Assembly (NCBI RefSeq): GCF_002760655.1
Contig: NZ_PDOC01000001.1
Coordinates: 1 to 64,000, forward strand
Length of the DNA stretch: 64,000 nt
Reading direction: 5' to 3'
DNA from: Massilia eurypsychrophila
Lineage (GTDB): Bacteria > Pseudomonadota > Gammaproteobacteria > Burkholderiales > Burkholderiaceae_D
Of this stretch, positions 47,206 through 56,313 are shown in pieces. The position numbers were made by a program, and so were the translations under genes. Position 1 is the first letter of the stretch; each line of letters opens with the position of its first letter. Below the pieces are notes generated by a model that was not told the DNA's origin, did not search any database, and worked only from the letters and a program-made list of their open reading frames with translations.

Positions 47206-48075
47206 ATGATCAATCCAGAACTCGATGACTTCATACAGCAGGAACTAGCCCAGTCAAGCGGTTGGGCACAGCAATCGATGCCGGGCGACGCGCCGGTGCC
47301 ACGACGTCTTTTTCACGCTGCCGATGCGGCCGGCGTCGAAACCGTCGTGCGCAGACGGGCCCTGCGCGCACTCGACTGGCGCCTCGGATGGGACGGGCCG
47401 CTGGTTCGCTACGGCGTGGAACTGGTCGAGACCTTCCTCCATCAGCGGGCAGACGCGACGGCCGATCCGCTGCGCGAACAATTCCGGCGCGCGACGCTGC
47501 TCAACTTCAATCCCTGCGGCAGCCACTTCGACGGCTTCGTCGCGCGCCTGTTCGAATGCGCCGAGCCGCAGTCGCTTCCCGGCTATGCCATCGGCTTTTC
47601 AGCCGCGCATGCGGGGGCCAGCATGCAGCTGCTCCCGGCCATCTACTCGCATGAACAGCAGCTCGCTATCGTGCAAATGCTGTATCAGTGTTGCGAAGAT
47701 TATTTTGTCAGCGCCGTCCATCGCTTCGGCGAACAGCATCGCACCGAGCTGCTGACGCCATGCTGGGACAAATTCCGCCAATGCATCGGCACCTGCCTGA
47801 TGCGCTTTCGTGCTCCGGCCGCATGCCACGAGCGCGAATGGATAGCGCTCGCCCTGGGTGCGGCCGCGCAAGCCGACGATGCGATCGGCTTCGTCGTCGT
47901 CGACAATCGCCTGGTGCCGGTCGTTGCGATCGATATCGGCGCGCTGCCGCTCGACGTCATTGCGATTGGCGCGGCGCTGCCGTTTGAATCGACGCGGGAA
48001 GCGCTGTCGGCGTTCCTGCGCCGCCAGCGGACGCATGGCGTGGCGATTGTGCGCGCATCATCCTTAGCGACATAG
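47206..48075 (+). CDS. Unknown protein in the WYL cluster (DUF2971-like?)
   Basis: The 289-residue protein has no signal peptide. Its middle (FECAEPQSLPGYAIGFSAAHA...LLPAIYSHEQQLAIVQMLYQ) vaguely recalls DUF2971 proteins, which are common in defence-type neighbourhoods, but I am not sure. GGAG lies 5 nt before the ATG at 47206. It is sandwiched between the WYL regulator and the tandem-AAA ATPase, each with its own palindrome. Confidence 0.72.
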   Translation: MINPELDDFIQQELAQSSGWAQQSMPGDAPVPRRLFHAADAAGVETVVRRRALRALDWRLGWDGPLVRYGVELVETFLHQRADATADPLREQFRRATLLNFNPCGSHFDGFVARLFECAEPQSLPGYAIGFSAAHAGASMQLLPAIYSHEQQLAIVQMLYQCCEDYFVSAVHRFGEQHRTELLTPCWDKFRQCIGTCLMRFRAPAACHEREWIALALGAAAQADDAIGFVVVDNRLVPVVAIDIGALPLDVIAIGAALPFESTREALSAFLRRQRTHGVAIVRASSLAT

Positions 48076-48085
48076 ATTGTCGCTA
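48065..48085. promoter_or_regulatory. 19-bp palindromic operator candidate, copy 4 (best copy)
   Basis: TAGCGAC-N7-GTCGCTA is a perfect palindrome with 7-bp arms, overlapping the stop of the preceding gene and lying 20 bp before the first ATG of the AAA ATPase gene. If that gene really starts at the second ATG (48127), the distance is about 41 bp, close to that of copies 1 and 3. Confidence 0.6.
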
Positions 48086-48105
48086 CCCGCGCCAATAATG
48101 CATGC

Positions 48106-50292
48106 ATGTTCAACGACACTGCCCCTATGCCAAACCACACCTCCCGCGATGCCCGCGAGCGTGAAGACGACGCCAACCTGCACGTCCTGATTGCCGCCGT
48201 CCGAATTTCGCTCGCCGAGCAGGACAGTGTCAACGGCCAATTCCACGATGAGCTGGGACGTGCGTTGCAGCCGGCTGCCATGGCGGCGCGCGCCGATTTC
48301 GACGCCCTGCCCGCGGTGGAATACGGACCGGAATGGATCGCACTGTTCGACTCCGCCGCCGCCGGCACGGCGCATGATTTGCACCTATGGCTGAGCAAGA
48401 AGCTGTCGAGCACGCCGGCAGCGCTGGAGCCGATGTACCGCGCCGTTCTCGCATTGCTCGAAGCTGGCCGCGGCGCTGCCGGTTTCGGCATTGGCGACAA
48501 CCTGCGCCAGGTGCGCGCGTTGTTCGACCTGGACGACACCGAGTACCTGCTGCTGGAACTGGCCGCCGCCTGCGCTCTGTCGGCCAGCGGATTGTCGTGC
48601 CTCGACATCGGCAGCCTGGTGCAGCGGGTCTACCGCGCGCTCGCCGCCGCGACAGGGTCCACCGCGGAGCAGGTACGGAGCGCACTCGCTCCCGGCGGAC
48701 GCCTGTGCCAGGCCGGCCTGCTGCCGCCGTCGCTGGCGGACGATCGTTCGCTCGGCCAGGTGCTGCAGCTGTCCGCGTTCGGCCGGCGCCTTTTCGAGCA
48801 GCCGCGCGCCAGCGCCGAAGCGCTCCTGCTGGCGATGGTGGAACCAGTTGCCAGGCCTGCCAAAGCGCCCCTGCAATGGCCCGGCCTTGAAGAAGAGGAA
48901 CGCATGGTGCATGCGATCCTGGAAACCGCGCTCGCGCAGCGCAGTGCCGGCATCCACATCCTGCTGGTAGGCGCCGCGGGCACCGGCAAGAGCGCATTTG
49001 CCCGCCACCTCGCCGGCCGGCTCGCGTGCCCGGCATACGAGGTGCCAGGCAAGGACCACGAAGGCAACAGCGCCTCGCGCATCCAACGACTGACCGCGCT
49101 GCACGCGGCAGGCCGATTGCTCGGCGCCGCGGCGCCGGCGCTGCTGGTGGTCGACGAGGCCGATGGCGTGTTCCCGGATGCAGCCGGCGGATCGCGGCGC
49201 ATCACCGCGCCGGGCGCGATTGGCAGCCAGGCCTGGTTCGACCGCGCGATGCCAACCAGCGTCCACCCGACGGTATGGATCGTCGCCGAGGCAGATGGCC
49301 TCGACCTGGCCCCGTTCACGTTCTGCCTGCGCTTCGACGCACAGCACATCCAGGTGCGGCGCCAGATTGCACGGCGCCTGCTGGCGCCGGCCGGCGTTTC
49401 CGATGCGGCCATCGGCGCGGTGGCGCAGCGGCGCGACTTTTCACCGCAGCTCATTGCGCAGTGTGCGCGGGCGGTCGACCTTGCGGACGGCAAGGCCGGC
49501 GCGCACGACCGCGTGGTGATGACCCATCTGAACAGTCACGCCCGGGTCCTGCAGGTTTCCACCGGCGGCGCTTTGCCGCAGCCGGTAACGCACTTCGATA
49601 CCGGCTACCTGCACCTTGAAGGCGCCTTCACCGCTGCCCAGGTAATCGATGCCATCGCGCGCAATGGCGCCGGCACGGTGCTGATGAACGGACCGCCCGG
49701 CACCGGCAAGACGCAGCTGGCGCGCCAGATCGCCGACAGCCTGGGGCGCGAGCTGCTGTACCTGACGGCGTCCGACATCAACGTGAAATGGTTTGGCGAA
49801 TCGGAGCGCAACGTCGCCCGCCTGTTCAGCGAATGCGATCCGAAGTCGCAAGTGATTTTCCTCGACGAGGCCGAGACCGTGCTTGGCGCGCGCGACGCGG
49901 CGGCGCATCGCGGCACCGAAACGGTCACCGCCGAATTCCTGCGTCAGCTCGAACCGTTCGCCGGCGTCTTCCTGTGCGCGACGAATCATGCAAGTCGTCT
50001 GGATAGTGCGTTGATCCGCCGCTTTACGTTTCGGCTGGAGTTCAAGCCGCTCACCCTCGCGCAACGGGCGCGCATGCTGGGCGACCTGCTTAATGAGCCG
50101 GCGCTGTCGCAGCCATGCCGGCAAGCGCTGGAAGGGATGGACGGCTTGACGCCGGGTGACTTTGCCAATGTGCGCAAGCGCTTTGCGCTGCTCGGGTGCA
50201 ACGCCGGCGCCGATGAATGGCTAGCCGAACTGGCGTCCGAGTGGCGGGCCAAGCCCGACTGCGGATCTGGGCGGCGTATAGGCTTTTTATAG
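48106..50292 (+). CDS. Tandem AAA+ ATPase
   Basis: The 728-residue protein has a helical N-terminal half and two AAA+ modules. The first has Walker A GAAGTGKS (residues 289-296) and Walker B LLVVDEAD (about 346); the second has GPPGTGKT (529-536), VIFLDEAE (about 583) and an arginine-finger region DSALIRRFTFRLEF. The first module looks degenerate after Walker B. Function is unknown; tandem AAA proteins usually remodel proteins or nucleic acids. Control by a WYL regulator suggests inducible expression. The end overlaps the convergent L,D-transpeptidase gene by 6 bp. Confidence 0.88.
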   Translation: MFNDTAPMPNHTSRDAREREDDANLHVLIAAVRISLAEQDSVNGQFHDELGRALQPAAMAARADFDALPAVEYGPEWIALFDSAAAGTAHDLHLWLSKKLSSTPAALEPMYRAVLALLEAGRGAAGFGIGDNLRQVRALFDLDDTEYLLLELAAACALSASGLSCLDIGSLVQRVYRALAAATGSTAEQVRSALAPGGRLCQAGLLPPSLADDRSLGQVLQLSAFGRRLFEQPRASAEALLLAMVEPVARPAKAPLQWPGLEEEERMVHAILETALAQRSAGIHILLVGAAGTGKSAFARHLAGRLACPAYEVPGKDHEGNSASRIQRLTALHAAGRLLGAAAPALLVVDEADGVFPDAAGGSRRITAPGAIGSQAWFDRAMPTSVHPTVWIVAEADGLDLAPFTFCLRFDAQHIQVRRQIARRLLAPAGVSDAAIGAVAQRRDFSPQLIAQCARAVDLADGKAGAHDRVVMTHLNSHARVLQVSTGGALPQPVTHFDTGYLHLEGAFTAAQVIDAIARNGAGTVLMNGPPGTGKTQLARQIADSLGRELLYLTASDINVKWFGESERNVARLFSECDPKSQVIFLDEAETVLGARDAAAHRGTETVTAEFLRQLEPFAGVFLCATNHASRLDSALIRRFTFRLEFKPLTLAQRARMLGDLLNEPALSQPCRQALEGMDGLTPGDFANVRKRFALLGCNAGADEWLAELASEWRAKPDCGSGRRIGFL

Positions 50293-51933
50293 CGACCGGG
50301 CGGAACGGGCCGCAAGGCTGCGCTCAAGCGCGCCGTCGAGCCGGTAGACGTCGTCCGGAAACAGCGGCCGCCCATCGACATCGATGATGGCCGTGGCGTA
50401 GAAGATCACCACCGGCATCGATGCCTTGAGTTGCACCGTGCGATTCGGGCCGGGCGCCATCGCCGTGGCGACCACCTCCGGCGTCCAGCCGGCCTGGTCG
50501 CCCAAGACGAAGTTGGCCAGCGTAACCGTATCCTCCACGCGGATGCAGCCATGGCTGAAGTCGCGCCGTGAACGGGCGAACAAGGCGCGCGCCGGCGTCG
50601 AGTGAAGATAAATGTTCATCGTATTTGGCAAGCCGAACTTGATACCGCCGAGCGCGTTCTTCGGTCCGGGCCGCTGGCGCACCCGCATCTTGCCGGCGCG
50701 TAGCGCGGCAAGTGTGGCCGCATCGACCGTCTGCGCGCCCGAGCCGGCCACTTCCATGTCGTGCTTGACCAGATAGTTCGGGTCCTTCAGCACGGCCGGC
50801 AATATTTCGCCACGCAGGATACTGGGCGGAACGTTCCAGTACGGATTGAACTCGATATAGCGCAGCGTGCCGATGAACAATGGGGTCTGCGTGCGCACCG
50901 CCTTGCCAACGATGACGCGCGTTGCCAGCACCGGCGCAGCGCCGGCCGCCTTGAACGCCCACAGCCGAAACGACGGCAGGTTGACCGCGATGAACGGCCC
51001 GCCCGACAGGTCCGGCAGCCAGCGCAGCCGTTCCATCGACAGCTCAATCTGGCGCACGCGCGCCGACAATGGCACGTTCAACGCCGCCACCGTCTGCCGG
51101 CCCAGCTTGCCGTCGGGGTCGAGACCATGCCGCTCCTGGAAGCGCTTGACCGCCTGCGCCAGTTCCGCGCTGTAGGTGCTGCCCGGCGCGACAGCCTCCG
51201 GGGCCAGGTCGCCGAGCAGCGCCAGGCGCGCCGCCAGCTCAGGCGCGCCGGCGTACGCGGCGCCGGCCTCGATCGCGCGGGGCGACGGAATCGCGGGCAC
51301 GGCCGCGCTCGGCAGTGCAGCGAGCTTGCGATATTCTGCCAGCGCGGCCTTCAGCCGCTGATAGACCGCCAGGCGCGGCTCGGCCGCCTCGACCGACGCT
51401 GCCAGATTGCGATCGGCCAGCCCTTGCTGCAGCAACTTGACCGGATCGACCACGCGCGCCGCCGCAAAGTCCGAGCGCACGCGCCCGGCGTGCAAGTCGG
51501 CCAGGTAGCGCAGCAGCGCCAGCGTCAGCGCGGCGTCCTGGTCGGCGGCCTCGTCTGCCGCTACTGTACCGTGTGCGCGCATGCGCACAGCCAACGCCCG
51601 CGGATCGTAATCCTGTGCCGCCAGACCGTGTTCCTCGGCTTTGCTCAACAACGAGTACGCTTGCGCCGCATCAGTACCTGTCCAGGCCGGTGCATAGTCG
51701 CGCGCGCCGTAGAAGCGTTCGAGCCAAACGCGTTCGTCGTAAGGCGACGCGGCGGTGCGGCTGGCCTGCGCGTATTCGCTGGCCAGTGAACGAATGCGAT
51801 CTGGCACCGACCCGGCCCAGGCACACTGCGCTGCCAACAGGAGTGCCGCGAGCGCGCAGCAACGGCGTAGCAAGGCGTTGCCGCCTCGGAGTACTGACGG
51901 GCGCGATCGGTATATTTCGGTCTTCATCGGCAA
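50287..51933 (-). CDS. L,D-transpeptidase (YcbB/LdtD-like)
   Basis: The 548-residue periplasmic enzyme has a signal peptide (about residues 1-40, ending AWA), a peptidoglycan-binding domain (KRFQERHGLDPDGKLGRQTV, about residue 265) and a catalytic YkuD domain with SHGCIRVED (Cys near residue 461). A capping subdomain is inserted, as in YcbB. It makes 3-3 cross-links in peptidoglycan, bypassing D,D-transpeptidases. ATG at 51933 or 51927 is possible. It is monocistronic, with about 210 gene-free bases upstream. Confidence 0.94.
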   Translation of the reverse strand: MPMKTEIYRSRPSVLRGGNALLRRCCALAALLLAAQCAWAGSVPDRIRSLASEYAQASRTAASPYDERVWLERFYGARDYAPAWTGTDAAQAYSLLSKAEEHGLAAQDYDPRALAVRMRAHGTVAADEAADQDAALTLALLRYLADLHAGRVRSDFAAARVVDPVKLLQQGLADRNLAASVEAAEPRLAVYQRLKAALAEYRKLAALPSAAVPAIPSPRAIEAGAAYAGAPELAARLALLGDLAPEAVAPGSTYSAELAQAVKRFQERHGLDPDGKLGRQTVAALNVPLSARVRQIELSMERLRWLPDLSGGPFIAVNLPSFRLWAFKAAGAAPVLATRVIVGKAVRTQTPLFIGTLRYIEFNPYWNVPPSILRGEILPAVLKDPNYLVKHDMEVAGSGAQTVDAATLAALRAGKMRVRQRPGPKNALGGIKFGLPNTMNIYLHSTPARALFARSRRDFSHGCIRVEDTVTLANFVLGDQAGWTPEVVATAMAPGPNRTVQLKASMPVVIFYATAIIDVDGRPLFPDDVYRLDGALERSLAARSARSL

Positions 51934-52146
51934 TCGCTTTGGTCTATATCAATGCGCTGTAGTTTTCCACAAGCAACGCGGAAAAATTGTGACCTGCATC
52001 AAATTTCGACGAGGATGCCTAAATGCAATGCTTTCCCATTCAACGTGAGCGCGACGAGACCGGCTTGCCACGAGCCAATCGACCCAATCAGCCAGATGGC
52101 TCGACCACTAATGCAAGTCGGCGCGCCTGCCCATCTGAAAGCAATG

Positions 52147-52629
52147 TCATCGCAGCGGCCAAAACCAAATCTCCGCTGCGCCAAAATAGCAGTGATTTTT
52201 GCAAGTCAGGAAGCTATACTCGTTTGGCGAGACCACGTCGATATGCCCTTGATTGTCGCCGACACGCGTCGGATAAATGCGCCAAAACGATACGATCCCG
52301 CACCGCATCCCTATTCCCCTTTCGGCGGCAGGCGAGCCTTTGAATTTCTCTGGTGCCCCGAGCATATTCCGGCGTGCGAGAATCATCGACAGACGCGCTT
52401 GACCAGGCTCGATCAATCGACCCTTCAGCGTCCCCTTCCTGATACTCATTCGCCCTGGAATTCGGACGCCTGCACTGGCAAGCGCGATGCTGACCCGAAT
52501 AGCGCAGGTGTTTTCATAATTTCCATTGGTAACCAAGTCCTCCCATCCGATCATGCGAAAAAGTGCCGCGGTATCGTGGGGAGGGCTTGTCGGATAGGCA
52601 GCGGCGACCGCCGCAAATCTAGGTTTCAT
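52147..52629 (-). CDS. tae4: Type VI secretion amidase effector, Tae4 family
   Basis: The 160-residue NlpC/P60-like enzyme has the Tae4 layout: catalytic Cys42 in NTCAIRVSIAL, a GIVSFW strand, and His129/Asp131 in GHIDVVSP. A C-terminal Cys pair (C143, C147) could form the disulfide known in this family. Tae4 cleaves the D-Glu-mDAP bond of peptidoglycan in rival cells after type VI secretion. It has no signal peptide, as expected for a secreted effector. No secretion-system gene is in the window, so it is an orphan effector with its immunity gene 7 bp upstream. Confidence 0.87.
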   Translation of the reverse strand: MKPRFAAVAAAYPTSPPHDTAALFRMIGWEDLVTNGNYENTCAIRVSIALASAGVRIPGRMSIRKGTLKGRLIEPGQARLSMILARRNMLGAPEKFKGSPAAERGIGMRCGIVSFWRIYPTRVGDNQGHIDVVSPNEYSFLTCKNHCYFGAAEIWFWPLR

Positions 52630-52636
52630 TGCAGTC

Positions 52637-53023
52637 TCACTGATTGGGGTTGGGAGAGGTGTGACAGGGGTACTTCTTGATGAGAAATTCGAGCACCAGC
52701 GGCGCTGCGTTGCCTTTGAGGGTAGCTGCCGGCAACTTCGACAGTTCCAGGATCAGCGCGCTGTCTCGCTCGTGCGGCTTCCAACGGCCCGTGTAACACC
52801 AGAGCTTTCCTTCGGTCGCGTCGTTGATGCCGTCCAGGTATCCCTGCGCGAGCTGGTGGTACGTGTATGTGCGCCCGCTCATTTTCCCGTACTCTTCCGG
52901 CGGCCCCAAGAACTGGTCGACAAGCTGTTGGCCTGTCATGCGGGGCGCAACTTTGGCAGGTTGCGCAGCACACATTGGACTAAGCAGACTCAGGAAAAAC
53001 AGTATGCAAACGGTCGATTTCAT
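52637..53023 (-). CDS. tai4: Rap1a/Tai-family immunity protein
   Basis: The 128-residue protein has a Sec signal peptide (about residues 1-22, MKSTVCILFFLSLLSPMCAAQ) and a small helical periplasmic domain with GYLDGIND, a Cys in KLWCYTGRW and a terminal KKYPCHT, the pattern of Rap1a/Tai proteins. It would bind and block the Tae4 amidase in the periplasm to prevent self-killing. Its stop lies 7 bp before the effector ATG, so the two are expressed together, immunity first. The start at 53023 is chosen because it gives the signal peptide. Confidence 0.85.
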   Translation of the reverse strand: MKSTVCILFFLSLLSPMCAAQPAKVAPRMTGQQLVDQFLGPPEEYGKMSGRTYTYHQLAQGYLDGINDATEGKLWCYTGRWKPHERDSALILELSKLPAATLKGNAAPLVLEFLIKKYPCHTSPNPNQ

Positions 53024-53890
53024 TCGGCTCTCCGGTCGGCCTGACTCAGCATCATGCTGCTGTCGGGAAACCCCAACTTGAGCTGACGCAATGACCGACG
53101 TGAGCTGGCCCGCCGCTATTTTTGCGCCGGCGACAATGCGTTCGTCTCCAGCGTCGCCGTACGCCAATAGGCCAATAACGACGGCAAGGCCGTGCGATCG
53201 GGCATCGCCACCACCGAAGTAAGGAAAATCCTGGCGCGTGACAAAGATTGATTTACAAATGCGAGGGCAGAGTATCCCGGTGAGCGCCGGGGGGGCGCCG
53301 GGGGGCGCCGGCCCCTCAGCCCAATCCAGCTGATCGAGATGGCCGCCGAGCAGCCTTGATATTGGCTCGCAAATGCCCAGCTTTCTGCGACTACTGCGTC
53401 TTCGGCGTACTTCTTATTTAGCTGCGCAAGCTCTCTGTCAGTTCCTTTGCGCGACCGCCTTATTGCATCCTCTAAACCCGTTCACATGCCGCCTATAAGG
53501 ACCCGGATTTCGCCTCAAAATGATTCCAGCTCTCTCGCTTGATGATGATTTCAGCAACGTCCTTGGGCAGCGCCGCCCCTGCGAAAAGGTAGCATCAGAA
53601 CCAGGAAACCGCTGCCGAACGCAGTGCGTATAAACCTGACTTTAGGCTGTACACTCGAAGGGCCGGCCCCATGCGTGGCATTGGGCGCTAGTCACTTTCA
53701 ATGAAATCAAAAAAGCGAGCGCCCTACCGTCCTCAAGCGCGGTACCTGACTAATCCTGCTTTGCGTCATAAAAAAAGCCCCGTCAATGCGCCTTCTTTAT
53801 TAGAATGCTACTCCACTGCGCATAAATGCTGGCTACGCCCGCTTTAAGCACTATCTCCGAAGCTCTGGAATATAGCCCTTGAGGATTTCA
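53024..53890. other. Long gene-poor region at the left edge of the low-GC island
   Basis: No convincing gene is seen in about 870 bp. At 53096-53255 the frames look coding but are broken by stops, so this may be a decayed gene. At 53285-53315 a GC-only tract repeats CGCCGGGGGG and can fold on itself. Toward 53800 the composition becomes AT-richer and changes into that of the following defence-type genes. Confidence 0.5.
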
Positions 53891-55656
53891 ATGTACATTA
53901 GTCGAGTGAAGATTAAAAACTTCCGATCATTGGTAGAGGTGAATGTGAAGCTGGGTAACTATGTTGCGCTTGTAGGCCTAAACGACTCCGGGAAAAGTAA
54001 CTTCCTCCGGGCCCTAAATGTATTTTTTACTGGGCAGACGGATCCAGGTGAACCATTAAACTTTGGCATGGACTTTAGTCAGTTGGCAAAAGTGGTAAGC
54101 CGCAAAGCAAAAGAAATAATAATCGAGATAGAACTGGAGCCACCCAGTCATTACATGGACAGCGGCACCATAATCTGGAAGAAAGTTTATCGAGAGGATT
54201 CGCGCGAGCCATTTATCGACCAGATCGTCCGAAAGGATCGCCAACAGTTCTCGAGGAACTCGCGAATAGATTATTGGGCTCGTCACATAGCATTCGAATA
54301 TGTTCCGGCAATACGAGGGAAACATTTCTTTGTTGTGCTGAAACGACGACTTTACAACACGCTTGCCGAAACTGTAAGCGGGAAACTAAATAGCGCATCG
54401 AAAGGGTTTTTGGCGGGTTTACGTGCGGAGGTGAAGAGTATTGAGTCCGAGTCGCATCGTTTGTTGCAGCTTAGGACCGAGTTTTCGTTGCCAAGCGATC
54501 TCGGCTCGCTCTTCGAAGTATTGGATTTTCAGGCGTCCGATAGTCATACAAGCACGCCTTTACAATTCCGCGGGGATGGAATCCAGGGTAGGCACATCCC
54601 TGTGATACTGAAATTCCTGGCGGATCAGCGAAAAAAGAATTCTGTCCGGGGAAAAACGACCCCTGAGACGATCTGGGCGTTTGAAGAACCCGAGAACAAT
54701 TTGGAGCTACTAAAGCAAATCGAGGTCGCAGATGAATTTGCTACATATAGCAAATCTATACAAATACTAGTAAGTACTCATTCGCCGGCGTTTTACGCCG
54801 AGGCAAAACGTGACGAGAATATACTCATCGCGACCCGAGCTGACGGGCAGACAAGCCTAAAATCGGAAAGCTCATCCATTATCGTTGACGCTCAACTTGG
54901 ACTAATGCCTTTCGTTGAACCGTATTTAAAGCAAGCAGTTGATGAACGCGACAAATTTATGGCACAACTGGCCTCGGTGGAGGCGTCCACGCTTTTGACA
55001 GGTAGACCGGCGCTTTATGTGGAGGGCGCTACGGATAAAATTATCATCCGCGCCGCGCTTGCCGTACAGTGGCCGGATTTGGATCTCGAGATTATCACAA
55101 AAGATGGCTTGAACGCCGGTGCTAACTGGTCGTGGGATGCTGCGTGGCGCGCGCCGCCCTTACAGACTTCAAAGGCGTAACCGTAGCGCTTTTCGACGAT
55201 GACGAAGCTGGACAGCAGGCGAAATTATCCGTGGTTAAGTCCTTAGAAGCGATTGGAAAAGAAGGCAAAGTGAAGTGTCTGATCGTCGGAAAAAAGAACG
55301 TCGCCGGCGACGAAATTCGAAAAATCAAAACCTCTGGCTTAGTTATCCCTTTCGGAATTGAAGAGGCTTGCGGTACGGAAGCATGGATCCATGCGAAAAC
55401 AAAAAATTGGATTGAAGAAAGGGGAGGTGAACTATTAACGCTAAACTCCCATAGAATGGACAAAACACAATCTTTGATCGACCTTATCGAGGAAAAGATC
55501 ACAAACGTCGATATCCGCATGATGGTGCTAAATAAAATAGCCGACTTTAATAAGGGCGCATTTGCGAAACATGTTTCCCGTCAGATCAGTATATCCCAGC
55601 AGGTCCCCGCGGCACTGGGAGCCCTCGTTGATGAAATTGCCGTTTGCTTCAGGTAG
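53891..55656 (+). pseudogene. OLD-family ATPase/TOPRIM endonuclease, frameshifted
   Basis: The first frame encodes an OLD-type ATPase: VKIKNFRSLVEVNV, Walker A GLNDSGKS (residues 29-36), WAFEEPENNLE and STHSPAFY. It then gives the TOPRIM Glu in LYVEGATDKII, before ending at 55180. The rest of the TOPRIM domain, with ALFDDDEAGQQAK, continues in a different frame to 55656. Joining the frames near 55127-55131 restores a roughly 588-residue protein; one G seems lost after AACTG there. The break falls between the two catalytic motifs. No GajB-type helicase gene follows, so it is not a standard Gabija pair. ATG at 53891 has a GAGGA ribosome-binding site. Confidence 0.85.
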
Positions 55657-56080
55657 CAAGCGCTTACCTCAAGCTGCACCCTTGACTTGATCTTCCACTC
55701 GAGCCCGACCGCTAGACAATCGGGTTTTCACTGCGGCATCAGCTCTCTGATCATTTTTTTTGTGGCGCACTGCCGGGTGTCATTGATGTCGGGTGTCATT
55801 GATCGAACCCGAACGCCGCTTTGCCACATGTCGGCGCTGCGCCAGCGTTTAGGTGAAATCGCGTGGAAAACACAATCGCTTTGCACGCGGGCGAGCCCGG
55901 ATCTACCTAGTGAACTATGGTTCCCACCCGCACACATGGCGTGCGCCGTTGAAGAACATAGTGAGGATTCACCGAGCGCATCCATCAGCGTGTTTGCCTT
56001 TGAGCAAAATAAGATGTTGACTTTGCGCCCTACATATTTAAAATGTAGCTTCTATTTTTGGTTTGTGTGCGGAGATCATG
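55657..56080. other. Intergenic region before the methyltransferase operon
   Basis: About 420 bp without a convincing gene. A short direct repeat, GGGTGTCATTGAT, occurs twice in tandem near 55775-55803. The promoter of the following operon is probably in the AT-rich part after 56010. Confidence 0.5.
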
Positions 56081-56302
56081 ATGGCGGATAAGCGCGAGCG
56101 ATTTGTAGCCCTGGCTGAAAAAAGAGTGTCTAGGGCAATTCACGAACTCCGACTCATCGGGAATTTGTCAAATACGCATAACTACACGTATACGCACGAT
56201 GACGCCCACCGCATCGTCACTGCGTTGGAACAGGAAATAAAACTTCTCAAGGGGCGCTTTGCCGCTGGCGTGCTGAAGAATCAACCGAAGTTCAAGCTGT
56301 GA
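56081..56302 (+). CDS. Small conserved-looking helical protein (first gene of the Dcm/Vsr operon)
   Basis: The 73-residue, largely helical protein reads RFVALAEKRVSRAIHELRLIGNLSN and ends in a charged helix (ALEQEIKLLKGRF). Similar small proteins occur beside mobile and defence genes, to my memory, with no known function. GGAG lies 6 nt before the ATG at 56081 (the ATG at 56078 is less well spaced). Its stop lies 11 bp before the ATPase ATG, with the next ribosome-binding site overlapping it. Confidence 0.72.
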   Translation: MADKRERFVALAEKRVSRAIHELRLIGNLSNTHNYTYTHDDAHRIVTALEQEIKLLKGRFAAGVLKNQPKFKL

Positions 56303-56313
56303 GGGAAATCTGG

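Noticed and set aside
40618-48101. Shared sigma70 promoters at fixed distance from the palindromes
   Set aside because: Some -10-like boxes lie about 20 bp from the palindrome centre, but matching -35 boxes with normal spacing were not found, so no promoter was annotated.
53096-53255. Possible transposase remnant
   Set aside because: Coding-like but broken by stops, and no transposase motif could be recognised, so no family was named.
53891-55656. Gabija system (GajA-like nuclease)
   Set aside because: The ATPase/TOPRIM protein fits in type, but no UvrD-like GajB gene follows and the gene is frameshifted.
55687-56091. Open frame of 134 codons before the methyltransferase operon
   Set aside because: No ribosome-binding site, random-looking product with tandem-repeat-derived sequence, and it overlaps the well-supported small gene.
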